Assembly (NCBI GenBank): GCA_910577335.1
Contig: CAJTMJ010000025.1
Span: 1 to 48,752, forward strand
DNA: 48,752 bases
From: an uncultured Duncaniella sp.
GTDB taxonomy: Bacteria > Bacteroidota > Bacteroidia > Bacteroidales > Muribaculaceae
Direction: 5' to 3'
Position 1 is the stretch's first letter. Every line of letters begins with the position of its first letter. Below, piece by piece: positions 25,131 to 34,379 of the stretch. A program made the translations under genes and the position numbers. The notes under the pieces are model-generated. The model saw nothing but the letters and a program-made list of their open reading frames with translations, searched no databases and was not told where the DNA came from.

Positions 25131-26426
25131 TTATGCCTGGGGCATCTTGGTCTTTTTGCCATAACCATACTGAGCAGCGTCGCCGAGCTCTTCCTGAATA
25201 CGGAGAAGCTGGTTGTACTTAGCCATACGGTCAGAACGGCTTGCAGAACCAGTCTTGATCTGACCGGCGTTGGTTGCAACTGCGATGTCAGCGATAGTGG
25301 CATCTTCAGTTTCACCTGAACGGTGAGAGATGACAGCGGTGTAACCGTTACGCTGAGCGAGTTCAACTGCACGGAGAGTTTCAGTGAGTGAACCGATCTG
25401 GTTAACCTTTACAAGGATTGAGTTAGCGCAACCGAGTTCGATACCCTTTTCGAGGTACTTAACGTTGGTAACGAAGAGGTCGTCACCTACGAGCTGGCAA
25501 CGGTCACCGATCATGTCGGTAAGAAGCTTCCAACCTTCCCAGTCGTTCTGATCCATACCGTCTTCGATAGAGTCGATGGGGTATTTTTCAACGAGTTCCT
25601 TGAGGTATTCAGCCTGTTCCTTAGAAGTACGCTTGGGAGCGTCAGCGCCCTGTTTCCAAGTGTAGTCATATACGCCATCCTTGTAGAATTCAGAAGAAGC
25701 GCAGTCAAGACCGATAGTAACGTCCTTGCCGGGAACGTAACCTGCAGCTTCGATAGCCTTGATGATTACGTTAAGAGCGTCTTCAGTACCGTCGAGTGCG
25801 GGAGCGAAACCACCTTCATCACCTACTGCAGTTGAAAGACCGCGGTCATGAAGCACCTTCTTAAGGTTGTGGAATACTTCAGTGCCCATGCGGATACCTT
25901 CCTTGAAGCAGCAAGCGCCGATAGGACGGATCATGAATTCCTGGAAGCAGATGGGAGCGTCAGAGTGAGCGCCACCGTTGATGATGTTCATCATAGGAAC
26001 GGGGAGCACGTAGCTGTTGCAGCCACCGATATATTTGTAAAGGGGAAGGTCGAGGTAGTCAGCGGCAGCCTTGGCTACAGCGAGAGACACACCGAGGATA
26101 GCGTTTGCGCCGAGGTTTGACTTAGTGTCAGTGCCATCGAGAGCAAGCATAGTCTCGTCAATCTTGATCTGGTCAAGAGCGCTCATGCCCTTGAGAGCTT
26201 CAGCGATAGGACCGTTAACATTAGCAACAGCCTTCTGAACACCCTTACCCATGTAGCGGTTCTTGTCACCGTCACGAAGCTCAAGAGCTTCGTTTTCACC
26301 GGTAGAAGCACCGGAGGGAACAGATGCGCGACCACGTGCGCCTGATTCAAGAATTACATCAACTTCAACGGTGGGGTTACCACGTGAGTCAAGGACTTCA
26401 CGACCGATAATTTTTTCAATCTTCAT
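25131..26426 (-). CDS. eno: Enolase
   Basis: Glycolytic 2-phosphoglycerate dehydratase, 431 residues, cytosolic. Active-site elements are intact: the S41 loop in VPSGASTGENEA, E204 in VGDEGGFAP, metal ligands in DCASSEFY and SIEDGMDQND, K340 in LVKVNQIGSLTET, H368-R369-S370 in SHRSGETEDA, and K391 in GQIKTGSASRSDR. Codon use looks highly biased, as expected for an abundant enzyme. It is monocistronic, with a promoter at 26491-26522 and a probable terminator downstream. Confidence 0.98.
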   Translation of the reverse strand: MKIEKIIGREVLDSRGNPTVEVDVILESGARGRASVPSGASTGENEALELRDGDKNRYMGKGVQKAVANVNGPIAEALKGMSALDQIKIDETMLALDGTDTKSNLGANAILGVSLAVAKAAADYLDLPLYKYIGGCNSYVLPVPMMNIINGGAHSDAPICFQEFMIRPIGACCFKEGIRMGTEVFHNLKKVLHDRGLSTAVGDEGGFAPALDGTEDALNVIIKAIEAAGYVPGKDVTIGLDCASSEFYKDGVYDYTWKQGADAPKRTSKEQAEYLKELVEKYPIDSIEDGMDQNDWEGWKLLTDMIGDRCQLVGDDLFVTNVKYLEKGIELGCANSILVKVNQIGSLTETLRAVELAQRNGYTAVISHRSGETEDATIADIAVATNAGQIKTGSASRSDRMAKYNQLLRIQEELGDAAQYGYGKKTKMPQA

Positions 26427-26490
26427 AGTGATATGTTGTTTAAATTGAGAGTTGTAGTATATTAATGATTAGATTATTGGAAATCGCCGG

Positions 26491-26522
26491 CAAATTTACA
26501 AAATCTCCGTGCGGTTTGCAAT
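26491..26522 (-). promoter_or_regulatory. Promoter of eno
   Basis: On the minus strand ATTG (26522-26519), 20 bases, TAAATTTG (26498-26491). The -7 box is exact and the -33 box has one mismatch. Leader about 58 bases. Confidence 0.6.
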
Positions 26523-26622
26523 AAGAATTTCAAAATATTAACTGAAAATTGCTTAATGCTTTAAGATTTTATCTTCCACACACTCATTCGGGCAATATAT
26601 TCCATTCCCAGACTGAGCTGAT

Positions 26623-29600
26623 TTAATATTCATCCCAGCTGCGTATCTCTATCTCATCGAGGGGATGGGTAGTGAATGCGTCGATATAAGCGGATGCCAG
26701 ACGGGCATTGGTCATCAGTGGAATGTTGAGGTCTATCGCCGCACGGCGTATCTTGTAGCCGTTGGTCAACTCGGTTGTGGTGAAGTTCTTGGGTATGTTA
26801 ACCACCATATCCACAAGATGATCATGTAGCAATTCTATTGCCTGCGGCTGCATGTCGGGCTGCGAGGGCCAGTAGACACGTATTGCCGGTATGCCGTTGT
26901 CGTTGAGGTAGCTGTGTGTACCTCCTGTGGCATATATTGTATACCCTCTGTTTGAAAGCTCATGGGCAGCGTCAAGGAGTTCCGCTTTCTGCTTGGCTGT
27001 ACCGGTTGACATCAGCACCGCTTTCTTCGGTATGCGGTTGCCTACCGAAATCATAGCCTTTATAAGTGCGTCGGCAGAGTCTGTTCCGATACATCCTACC
27101 TCGCCGGTGGAAGCCATATCGACACCAAGCACCGGATCGGCTCCCTGCAGACGTGAGAAACTGAACTGTGATGCCTTGATGCCTACATAGTCGAGGTCAA
27201 AGGCATTTTTGTGAGGCTTCTCAACCGGCAGACCGAGCATTACTCGTGTGGCAAGGTCGATAAAGTTGATTTTTAGCACCTTTGACACGAACGGGAAGCT
27301 TCGTGACGCACGGAGGTTACATTCTATTACCTTTATCTCATTGTTCTTGGCAAGGAACTGGATGTTAAATGGTCCGGAGATATTAAGTGCTGATGCGATC
27401 TGTCGGGATATTTTGCGGATGCGTCGCATGGTCTCCACATATAGCTTCTGCGGGGGGAACTGGATGGTTGCGTCACCCGAATGTACACCTGCGTATTCGA
27501 TATGTTCGGAGATGGCATACGCCACGATTTCACCTTTCTGCGCCACAGCATCCATCTCTATTTCCTTGGCTGAGGATATGAACTGTGACACCACCACCGG
27601 ATGCTGTTTGGATACATTGGCGGCAAGGCGGAGGAAACGTGTGAGCTGCTCTTGATTGTGACACACATTCATCGCTGCTCCTGAAAGCACGTAGCTCGGA
27701 CGGACGAGCACCGGGAAACCGACCTCTTCGATGAATTCATTGATATCTTCAAGGCTTGTAAGCTCCCGCCAGCGTGGTTGGTCTATGCCGAGACGGTCGA
27801 GCATAGCCGAGAACTTGTTGCGGTCCTCAGCGTTGTCAATGCTCTGTGCGGAGGTGCCGAGTATGTTGACATGCTGTGCGTCAAGACGTGTTGCAAGGTT
27901 GTTAGGTATCTGACCGCCTACTGAGAGTATTGTGCCATGGGGCTGTTCAAGCTCCATGATATCCATCACACGCTCAAATGTGAGTTCGTCGAAATAAAGA
28001 CGGTCACAGATATCATAATCGGTAGATACGGTCTCGGGGTTGTAATTTATCATCACCGAACGCCACCCCTGTTTCTTTACAGTCAGCAGGGCGTTGACCG
28101 AACACCAGTCAAATTCCACTGAGGAACCGATGCGGTAGGCACCAGAACCGAGCACCACTATTGAACGGTGGTCATGGAGATATTTAACATCGTTAGCCGA
28201 ACCGTTGTATGTGAGATACAGATAGTTGGTCTGTGCAGGATATTCAGCGGCAAGAGTGTCTATCTGTTTTACCACCGGCACTATACCGAGTTCTTTGCGT
28301 ATGCCACGGAGCTGAAGTATGGCTTCGTCGGCATTTGTCATTCTGTCTTTCAGAACTTCACGCGCCACTTGGAAATCGCTGAATCCCTGACCTTTCGCTT
28401 GGCTGATAAGTGCTGCCGGCAATGATTCAAGCGTGTCATAACGGCTAAGCTCGGTGGCAGTGTTCATTATATTCTGGAGCTTGTAGAGGAACCAGCGGTC
28501 AATTTTGGTAAGCTCATGTATGCGTTCCACGGAGTAGCCCTTCTTCATGGCTTGTGAAATCACAAATATACGCTTGTCCGTAGGCTCTTTCAGCGCATGG
28601 TCTATATCATCGATTTTGAGCTCACGGTTACCAACGAAACCGTGCATACCCTGACCGATCATACGGAGACCCTTTTGTATCACTTCTTCGAATGTACGAC
28701 CTATAGCCATCACCTCACCCACTGATTTCATTGATGAGCCGATTTCACGGCGCACACCATGGAATTTTCCGAGGTCCCAACGGGGTATCTTACATACTAT
28801 ATAGTCAAGTGCGGGTTCGAAGAACGCCGATGTAACCTTTGTGACAGAGTTCTTAAGGTCAAACAGTCCGTATCCGAGACCGAGTTTCGCTGCCACAAAT
28901 GCCAAGGGGTAGCCGGTGGCTTTGGATGCGAGGGCTGATGATCGGCTTAGACGTGCGTTTACCTCGATGACACGGTAGTCCATTGATTCGGGGTCAAACG
29001 CATACTGTACGTTACATTCGCCCACGATACCGATGTGGCGTATTATCTTGATGGCGAGTTTCCTCAACCAGTGGTAATCTTCATTTGAAAGAGTCTGTGA
29101 CGGTGCAACTACGATTGACTCGCCGGTGTGAATACCTAACGGGTCGAAGTTTTCCATATTGCAGACTGTTATACAGTTGTCATAACGGTCACGCACAACC
29201 TCGTATTCAACCTCTTTCCAACCTTTCAATGACTTCTCGACAAGCACCTGCGGCGAGAAGGCAAGAGCCTTTTCAACAAGTGCCACAAGTTCCTGCTCGT
29301 TATCGCAGAATCCGCTGCCGAGACCGCCGAGGGCGTATGCCGCACGTACTATCACGGGGTAGCCGAGGGCAGAGGCGGCTTGCTTTGCGTCCTCAACCGA
29401 GTTTACGGCTTCACTTTTAATGGTACGTACATCTATTTCATCGAGCTTCTTTACGAAAAGCTCACGGTCCTCGGTGTCCATTATCGCCTGCACCGGTGTG
29501 CCGAGCACTTCGACGTTGTATTTTTCAAGGATGCCGGAGCGATAAAGCTCCACACCGCAGTTGAGGGCTGTCTGACCTCCGAAAGCGAGAAGGATGCCGT

Positions 29601-29847
29601 CGGGCTTCTCTTTTTTGATTACCTTCTCCACAAAGTAAGGTGTCACCGGCAAGAAATATATCTTATCAGCAAAACCTTCCGAGGTCTGCACAGTGGCGAT
29701 GTTCGGATTGATAAGGACTGTGGTAATCCCTTCCTCCTTCATAGCCTTGAGAGCCTGTGAACCTGAGTAGTCAAATTCGCCTGCTTCACCGATTTTCAAC
29801 GCACCGCTGCCGAGCAGCAAAACTTTCTTTATATTTTCGTTACGCAT
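26623..29847 (-). CDS. carB: Carbamoyl-phosphate synthase large subunit
   Basis: 1074-residue ammonia-dependent catalytic subunit making carbamoyl phosphate for pyrimidines and arginine. It shows the duplicated organisation: first half starting LLGSGALKIGEAGEFDYSGS, second half starting VLGSGAYRIGSSVEFDWCS (about residue 560), each with an ATP-grasp domain. The C-terminal allosteric MGS-like domain (about 940-1074) includes YATGGTHSYL and VVNIPKN. It follows carA by 33 bases and is co-transcribed with it. The order carA-carB is the usual one. Confidence 0.97.
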   Translation of the reverse strand: MRNENIKKVLLLGSGALKIGEAGEFDYSGSQALKAMKEEGITTVLINPNIATVQTSEGFADKIYFLPVTPYFVEKVIKKEKPDGILLAFGGQTALNCGVELYRSGILEKYNVEVLGTPVQAIMDTEDRELFVKKLDEIDVRTIKSEAVNSVEDAKQAASALGYPVIVRAAYALGGLGSGFCDNEQELVALVEKALAFSPQVLVEKSLKGWKEVEYEVVRDRYDNCITVCNMENFDPLGIHTGESIVVAPSQTLSNEDYHWLRKLAIKIIRHIGIVGECNVQYAFDPESMDYRVIEVNARLSRSSALASKATGYPLAFVAAKLGLGYGLFDLKNSVTKVTSAFFEPALDYIVCKIPRWDLGKFHGVRREIGSSMKSVGEVMAIGRTFEEVIQKGLRMIGQGMHGFVGNRELKIDDIDHALKEPTDKRIFVISQAMKKGYSVERIHELTKIDRWFLYKLQNIMNTATELSRYDTLESLPAALISQAKGQGFSDFQVAREVLKDRMTNADEAILQLRGIRKELGIVPVVKQIDTLAAEYPAQTNYLYLTYNGSANDVKYLHDHRSIVVLGSGAYRIGSSVEFDWCSVNALLTVKKQGWRSVMINYNPETVSTDYDICDRLYFDELTFERVMDIMELEQPHGTILSVGGQIPNNLATRLDAQHVNILGTSAQSIDNAEDRNKFSAMLDRLGIDQPRWRELTSLEDINEFIEEVGFPVLVRPSYVLSGAAMNVCHNQEQLTRFLRLAANVSKQHPVVVSQFISSAKEIEMDAVAQKGEIVAYAISEHIEYAGVHSGDATIQFPPQKLYVETMRRIRKISRQIASALNISGPFNIQFLAKNNEIKVIECNLRASRSFPFVSKVLKINFIDLATRVMLGLPVEKPHKNAFDLDYVGIKASQFSFSRLQGADPVLGVDMASTGEVGCIGTDSADALIKAMISVGNRIPKKAVLMSTGTAKQKAELLDAAHELSNRGYTIYATGGTHSYLNDNGIPAIRVYWPSQPDMQPQAIELLHDHLVDMVVNIPKNFTTTELTNGYKIRRAAIDLNIPLMTNARLASAYIDAFTTHPLDEIEIRSWDEY

Positions 29848-29880
29848 GGGATTTCTTTGCTTTTGTGGTTATATGCTCTC

Positions 29881-30951
29881 TTAGAGTTTACTGATGAACT
29901 CGTCGAAGATAAATTCAGTGTCCTTCGGACCGGAGCTTGCTTCGGGGTGGAACTGTGCGGAGAAGAAGGGGAGGGTTTTGTGTCGGATCCCCTCGTTGGT
30001 TCCGTCATTCATATTGACGAATAGAGGTTCCCAGTCGGAAGGGAGAGTGTCGTTGTCAACGGCAAATCCGTGGTTCTGTGAAGTTATGAAACACTTGTCG
30101 GTACCTGCGAGTCTCACCGGCTGGTTATGGCTGCGGTGACCGTATTTCAATTTATATGTTTTGGCACCCGCCGCTTTCGCAAGCAACTGATTGCCCATGC
30201 ATATACCGCATATTGGCTTGCCTATTTCCATGGCTTTGCGGATATTCTCCACAGTCTTGGTCGCCATGTCCGGGTTGCCGGGTCCGTTTGAGATGAAAAG
30301 TCCGTCGTAAGGTATGGTGGTGAAGTCGTAATCCCAAGGCACTAATATAACCTTGACATTACGGCGTGTGAGGCAGCGTATGATGTTATGCTTCACGCCG
30401 CAATCCACGAGCACCACGGTCTTGTCGCCATCGCCATGGTATTCAACCTCCTTACAGCTTACTTTGCCTACGAGGTTTTCTTTGTTGGGATCATAAAAAT
30501 CGACATCTGCGCAACCTTCAATCACTATCTTTCCGAGCATTGAGCCATGCTCGCGTAGATGTTTTGTAAGTTCGCGGGTGTCGATGCCATAAATTCCCGG
30601 AATTTTTTCTTCTTGCAGCCATTGCGCCAATGAACGGTCGGCTTGCCAGTGAGAATGGTCAAATGAGTAATCCTGTGCTATTATTGCCCGGCAGTGAATA
30701 TGGTCACTTTCGTAATATTCGCTGACATCATCTTTTTCACGGCGCGGAGGTACGCCATAGTTGCCGAGAATAGGATAAGTTGAGACTAAGATCTGCCCTT
30801 CGTAAGATGGGTCGGTAAGGCTTTCGGGGTAACCCGTCATAGCGGTGTTGAACACAACTTCGCCGGCGGTTGAGGCTTCATAGCCGAATGATTTCCCTTC
30901 AAATTTGGTGCCATCCTCTAAGATAAGAGTGGCGCGCTTTGACTGTCGCAT
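29881..30951 (-). CDS. carA: Carbamoyl-phosphate synthase small (glutaminase) subunit
   Basis: Class I glutamine amidotransferase that delivers ammonia to CarB. The 356 residues have an N-terminal CPSase_sm domain (TLILEDGTKFEGKSFG) and a GATase domain with C251 in GICMGNQLLAKA, H335 and E337 in QFHPEAS, plus SNGPGNPD. The ATG at 30951 (MRQSKRATL) is preferred. An upstream GTG at 31017 would add 22 residues with no similarity to the family's start. A -7 box lies at 31070-31077. This member retains the amidotransferase Cys and should be active. Confidence 0.95.
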   Translation of the reverse strand: MRQSKRATLILEDGTKFEGKSFGYEASTAGEVVFNTAMTGYPESLTDPSYEGQILVSTYPILGNYGVPPRREKDDVSEYYESDHIHCRAIIAQDYSFDHSHWQADRSLAQWLQEEKIPGIYGIDTRELTKHLREHGSMLGKIVIEGCADVDFYDPNKENLVGKVSCKEVEYHGDGDKTVVLVDCGVKHNIIRCLTRRNVKVILVPWDYDFTTIPYDGLFISNGPGNPDMATKTVENIRKAMEIGKPICGICMGNQLLAKAAGAKTYKLKYGHRSHNQPVRLAGTDKCFITSQNHGFAVDNDTLPSDWEPLFVNMNDGTNEGIRHKTLPFFSAQFHPEASSGPKDTEFIFDEFISKL

Positions 30952-31017
30952 GCGATAGAAATTGTTGAAATAGGGTTGTTTTACTATGTGGCTTCGCAAA
31001 GGTCCGAAATCAGACAC

Positions 31018-31417
31018 TTAGAATCAATGAATTACAAGCTTAGAAACGTAAACCTTATAGAAAACCGTGCAAAGTTACGAATTTTTCCGCATATTCTTTT
31101 GAAATAATGCCGCCTATTTTCTGACGATAATTCAACGAAATGATTTTAGCTTTTTATTAAACTGATTTTATCTTTTTATTATAATGTGACAGATTGTTTC
31201 AATTAGCTCCCCCTGATTCAGTCCCTTGTATGGATGTTTTCTGCGAAAGAGTAGGGGTGTCTTGAAAAATATTTATACGTCATGAACAATCCGGCATGGT
31301 CGGGTGTTACCATTTTTAAAAATATCTTGCCCTTTGGATAATTTACAATCTACTACTATTAGTAATTATATATCCAAATTAAATTTAGTATTCAGACTTA
31401 CTTAATATATTCAGCTT
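31018..31417. other. Intergenic region between carA and the nitroreductase gene
   Basis: 400 AT-rich bases between divergent genes. Contains the carA -7 box. I cannot place a full promoter for the nitroreductase gene. A small palindrome ACTATTAGT occurs at 31355-31363. No ORF is supported. Confidence 0.45.
31070..31077 (-). promoter_or_regulatory. Candidate -7 box for carAB
   Basis: TAACTTTG on the minus strand matches the consensus. No TTTG is found at the -33 distance. Leader about 110 bases to the chosen carA start. No pyrimidine-type attenuator is visible. Confidence 0.5.
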
Positions 31418-32170
31418 ATGAAAAGTGTTAAAGATACGTTGTTGGAGCGCCGAAGCATTCGTCGTTATGAACGCGAAGCTATATCGGAAGGAAATATGGA
31501 GCTGATCTATGATGCTATCCGTAATACACCCACGAGCTATAATGGTCAGCAGTTTTCAGTTATTGATGTCTCGGATCAGGAGCTGAAAGAGAAAATCTAT
31601 GACCTTACAGGAGCTAAGCAGATAAAGACCTGCAACAGATTCCTGATATTCTTAGCTGATTATAATAAGATATCGCTCCTTGCCGAGGATCAGAACATTA
31701 CAATGCCTGATTTTAATAATACGGTTGACGGACTTATAGTCGGAGTGGTTGATGCCACTCTCGCAATGATGAGCGCACTCACCATGGCTGAATCTCTCGG
31801 ACTCGGGACCTGCCCGATAGGATATGCGCGCACTGCCGCACCCGAAGCTCTTTCAAATCTGCTGAAGCTTCCGCAAAAGACTTTCGTAGTGTGCGGTCTT
31901 GCCATCGGTGTTCCCCGTGAAATGCCTGATTTGAAACCGAAGCAACCTGCGAGTCTTATGATACATAAGGACTGCTACCGTAGCGATGAGGCTGCAATGG
32001 TGAAAGAGCTTAACGACTACAACATAGTGGTCACTGAATATAACCGAACACGTGCCGGTGAGAAGTCAATCAACGACTGGGTAGCGCACATTGTAAGCTA
32101 CTATGATGAAGCCATGAGCTACCACATGCTCCGTGCATTGCGCCGCCGCGGCTTTGACCTCCACAAATAA
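31418..32170 (+). CDS. Nitroreductase family FMN oxidoreductase (NfsA-like)
   Basis: 250 residues. The N-terminal ERRSIRRYE and TPTSYNGQQFSVI are typical FMN-phosphate binding segments of the nitroreductase fold. MAESLGLGTCPIGYAR and VVCGLAIGVPREMPDLKPKQPASLMIHKDCY match the NfsA/FRP-type C-terminal half, with a helical C-terminal tail. Expected role: NAD(P)H-dependent reduction of nitro compounds, quinones or flavin. The physiological substrate is unknown. Isolated gene with divergent carA upstream and a terminator at 32204-32248. Confidence 0.85.
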   Translation: MKSVKDTLLERRSIRRYEREAISEGNMELIYDAIRNTPTSYNGQQFSVIDVSDQELKEKIYDLTGAKQIKTCNRFLIFLADYNKISLLAEDQNITMPDFNNTVDGLIVGVVDATLAMMSALTMAESLGLGTCPIGYARTAAPEALSNLLKLPQKTFVVCGLAIGVPREMPDLKPKQPASLMIHKDCYRSDEAAMVKELNDYNIVVTEYNRTRAGEKSINDWVAHIVSYYDEAMSYHMLRALRRRGFDLHK

Positions 32171-32203
32171 TCTGGAGTTGCCAAATACGAAAAAATTGTT
32201 CAT

Positions 32204-32248
32204 AAATAAGAAATGCTGTCTATTTGTCGTGGACAGCATTTCTTATTT
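32204..32248. terminator. Bidirectional terminator after nitroreductase gene
   Basis: AAATAAGAAATGCTGTC and GACAGCATTTCTTATTT form a perfect 17-bp stem with an 11-base loop, AT-rich at both feet. Shared with the convergent helicase gene. Confidence 0.85.
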
Positions 32249-32294
32249 CTATGTACGTATGTTGATTCAAATTTTTGCTTGTCTTTAGAGAAAT

Positions 32295-33611
32295 TTAGGC
32301 GAGGAGGGTGATTTTGGCACGGGTGTTTTTGATTTTGTGGGGGGTAAGAGCTTGGATTACCGCTTTTGCCTTTGTGCGTGGTATGGCTACAAGAGCTGAG
32401 TGGTCACGCAGCGAGATGCGTCCTATCTCTTTTGCGTCAAGTCCACCTTTTGCAATTAGGAAGCCGACAATATCTCCACGTGATATTTTTTCTTTTTTCC
32501 CAACGTTGAGATATAACGTGGCGACATGGCTTGTCACCGGATTCTGGCTTTCACCTTTCGGATAGTACTCACGATCCCATTCCACATAATCTGGGATATC
32601 TTCACCCTCGGCTGTTATAACATATATTTCGCCCGATGCGTCCTGACGTGCCGTGCGTCCGTTGCGATGCGTCCATGCTTCGGGAGTGGGCGGGAGGTGA
32701 TAGTGTATCACCGCTGATAGTTCTGCGATGTCGAGCCCGCGTGAACCGAGGTCGGTGGATACGAGAATGGGTGTGGTGCCGTTGGTAAGCAGCTCCACTG
32801 CATTTTCTCTTTCATTCTGTTCGAGTCCGCCATGGTATAATCCTACAGGCAATCCGGCTTTTTTAAGAGCCGCATATATCCTTTCGACACTTTCACGATG
32901 GTTAGCGAATACTATGATTTTCCCATCGGGGAGCGACCGTAAAAGTTCTGTCAGAGTGTCGAGCTTGTCACGTGAGGGTGATTCCACATGCACTATCTGT
33001 AATCGGCGGCGTGGAGAATCTTCGCCTGAGAAGTCGATGATGGTAGGTGTCCATGCCGGTAGATAGGACGGAAGCTCAATGAGCGGAGTGGCTGAGGTGA
33101 GAATTATAAATTTTATGCCGGTAAGCCGGCGGCACACTCGCTTCATTTCATCGGAAAAACCGAGTTCAAGGGCCTTGTCGTATTCGTCGAGTACAAGTGT
33201 TGACACTGTTCCGAGGTCGAGTTGACCACGTTTTATATGGTCGAGAAGGCGTCCCGGGGTCGCCACTATTATATCGGGGGTGACAGAGAGCGAATTGACC
33301 TCTTCCTGCATGGAATGACCACCGTAAAATGCCACGGTCTTTAATCCTGTGGCTATGGGGCGTATCACATCGGCAATCTGTAACACAAGTTCTCGTGAAG
33401 GAGCCATCACAACTGCCTGCACGAACCCTGACGCCGGTTTCAGATTTTTTAATAACGGTATGGCGAATGCTATTGTCTTGCCTGAGCCTGTAGGTGCGAG
33501 AAGAGTCACCACACCTTTAGGCTGTACTCCTGCCATGCGTAGCTGCATGTCATTCAGGGATTCAATCCCGAGGCGGGATTGTATGTTGGAGATTATATCT
33601 TTTTCTTTCAT
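32295..33611 (-). CDS. DEAD-box RNA helicase with DbpA-like RNA-binding domain
   Basis: 438 residues. The helicase core has Q-motif glutamine (Q23 in LNDMQLRM), Walker A APTGSGKT (39-46), motif II as DEYD (142-145) rather than DEAD, TSATP (172-176), STDLGSRGLDIAE and HRNGRTAR. After about residue 365 comes a DbpA-type C-terminal domain (ATLYLNVGKKEKISRGDIVG ... LRDHSALVAIP). In E. coli DbpA this domain binds hairpin 92 of 23S rRNA during 50S assembly. A role in large-subunit maturation is therefore likely. The Ala-to-Tyr change in motif II is unusual. The gene lies 17 bases after the glucosaminidase on the same strand. Confidence 0.88.
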   Translation of the reverse strand: MKEKDIISNIQSRLGIESLNDMQLRMAGVQPKGVVTLLAPTGSGKTIAFAIPLLKNLKPASGFVQAVVMAPSRELVLQIADVIRPIATGLKTVAFYGGHSMQEEVNSLSVTPDIIVATPGRLLDHIKRGQLDLGTVSTLVLDEYDKALELGFSDEMKRVCRRLTGIKFIILTSATPLIELPSYLPAWTPTIIDFSGEDSPRRRLQIVHVESPSRDKLDTLTELLRSLPDGKIIVFANHRESVERIYAALKKAGLPVGLYHGGLEQNERENAVELLTNGTTPILVSTDLGSRGLDIAELSAVIHYHLPPTPEAWTHRNGRTARQDASGEIYVITAEGEDIPDYVEWDREYYPKGESQNPVTSHVATLYLNVGKKEKISRGDIVGFLIAKGGLDAKEIGRISLRDHSALVAIPRTKAKAVIQALTPHKIKNTRAKITLLA

Positions 33612-33628
33612 AATATCTTAGGCTCAAC

Positions 33629-34279
33629 TCAATCAAAATATTGGCTGTTTTCGGGCGAATCGTCTTCGTTTTCGGCAGAAAGGAGGATGTCGTCGGGAAT
33701 AAGCACCTCGATCAGCTCGATTGTCTTATCGACAGGTTCATGATTGAGCATACTTTCGTATATTCGTAGAATGCTTTTGCCATATCTCGGGTTCATAGCC
33801 CAGCGTCCGGCGAGCGATTCCCAAGATGGCGCACATCCGCGCTTGACGTATGAGAAACGGGGATCAACTATTTTTTCACCTTTGGGTAGCTTGTCATTGC
33901 AGGCGTAAGCGTACAGATGCTGTATCATTGCGGTGATACCCTCCTCAACAGAGTCAAATTTACACCCTTTGTCGCCACGTTTGCGAACCCCAAGCCCGCA
34001 GTAATTATGGGAATCGGGCTTTACCGCAGTGCCGTTGTCGAAACGAAACCATCCGGTTTCTATGATAGCCTGACACAGGGCAATGTCGCCACGTATCCCA
34101 TAGCGTTCGCCGACTGTATAAAAAGTTTCGGCTACATCCCGGTCGAAGTCAGGATTGCGTGCTGACACGAATCGGTACATAGTCTCAATATCCACTTGTG
34201 GAGAGCCGAATATGGATGTCTGGCACCATGCACAGAAGCTGATGGAAGTGAGTATAAGCAAGTTAAACAGTCGTTTCAT
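33629..34279 (-). CDS. Secreted N-acetylglucosaminidase-domain (peptidoglycan hydrolase) protein
   Basis: 216 residues from ATG 34279, with a signal peptide (MKRLFNLLILTSISFCAWC). A glucosaminidase-like domain follows: ALCQAIIETGWFRFD with the likely catalytic Glu, SHNYCGLGVRKRG, SVEEGITAMIQHLYAYA, and an acidic C-terminal end. Probable murein beta-N-acetylglucosaminidase of the periplasm. The open frame extends 65 codons upstream, but those residues cross the divergent lpxB start and precede the signal peptide, so that start is rejected. Co-oriented with the helicase gene, probably one transcript. Confidence 0.82.
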   Translation of the reverse strand: MKRLFNLLILTSISFCAWCQTSIFGSPQVDIETMYRFVSARNPDFDRDVAETFYTVGERYGIRGDIALCQAIIETGWFRFDNGTAVKPDSHNYCGLGVRKRGDKGCKFDSVEEGITAMIQHLYAYACNDKLPKGEKIVDPRFSYVKRGCAPSWESLAGRWAMNPRYGKSILRIYESMLNHEPVDKTIELIEVLIPDDILLSAENEDDSPENSQYFD

Positions 34280-34366
34280 CACAGGGGCATAACAATAGTT
34301 GAAATCCATACCATATATTAACACGCAAGTTACAAAAAATTCTTCATTAGTATCAAAAAAAAACAG

Positions 34367-34374
34367 TAAATTTG
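34367..34374 (+). promoter_or_regulatory. -7 box immediately before lpxB
   Basis: TAAATTTG ends six bases before the lpxB ATG. If used, transcription would begin at or within a base or two of the ATG, giving a leaderless mRNA. No convincing -33 box was found. Confidence 0.4.
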
Positions 34375-34379
34375 CCATC

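Noticed and set aside
30952..31017. GTG-initiated extension of carA
   Set aside because: 22 additional residues unlike CarA N-termini. ATG 30951 gives the standard start.
31355..31363. Palindrome ACTATTAGT as a regulator site
   Set aside because: Too short to distinguish from chance in AT-rich sequence.
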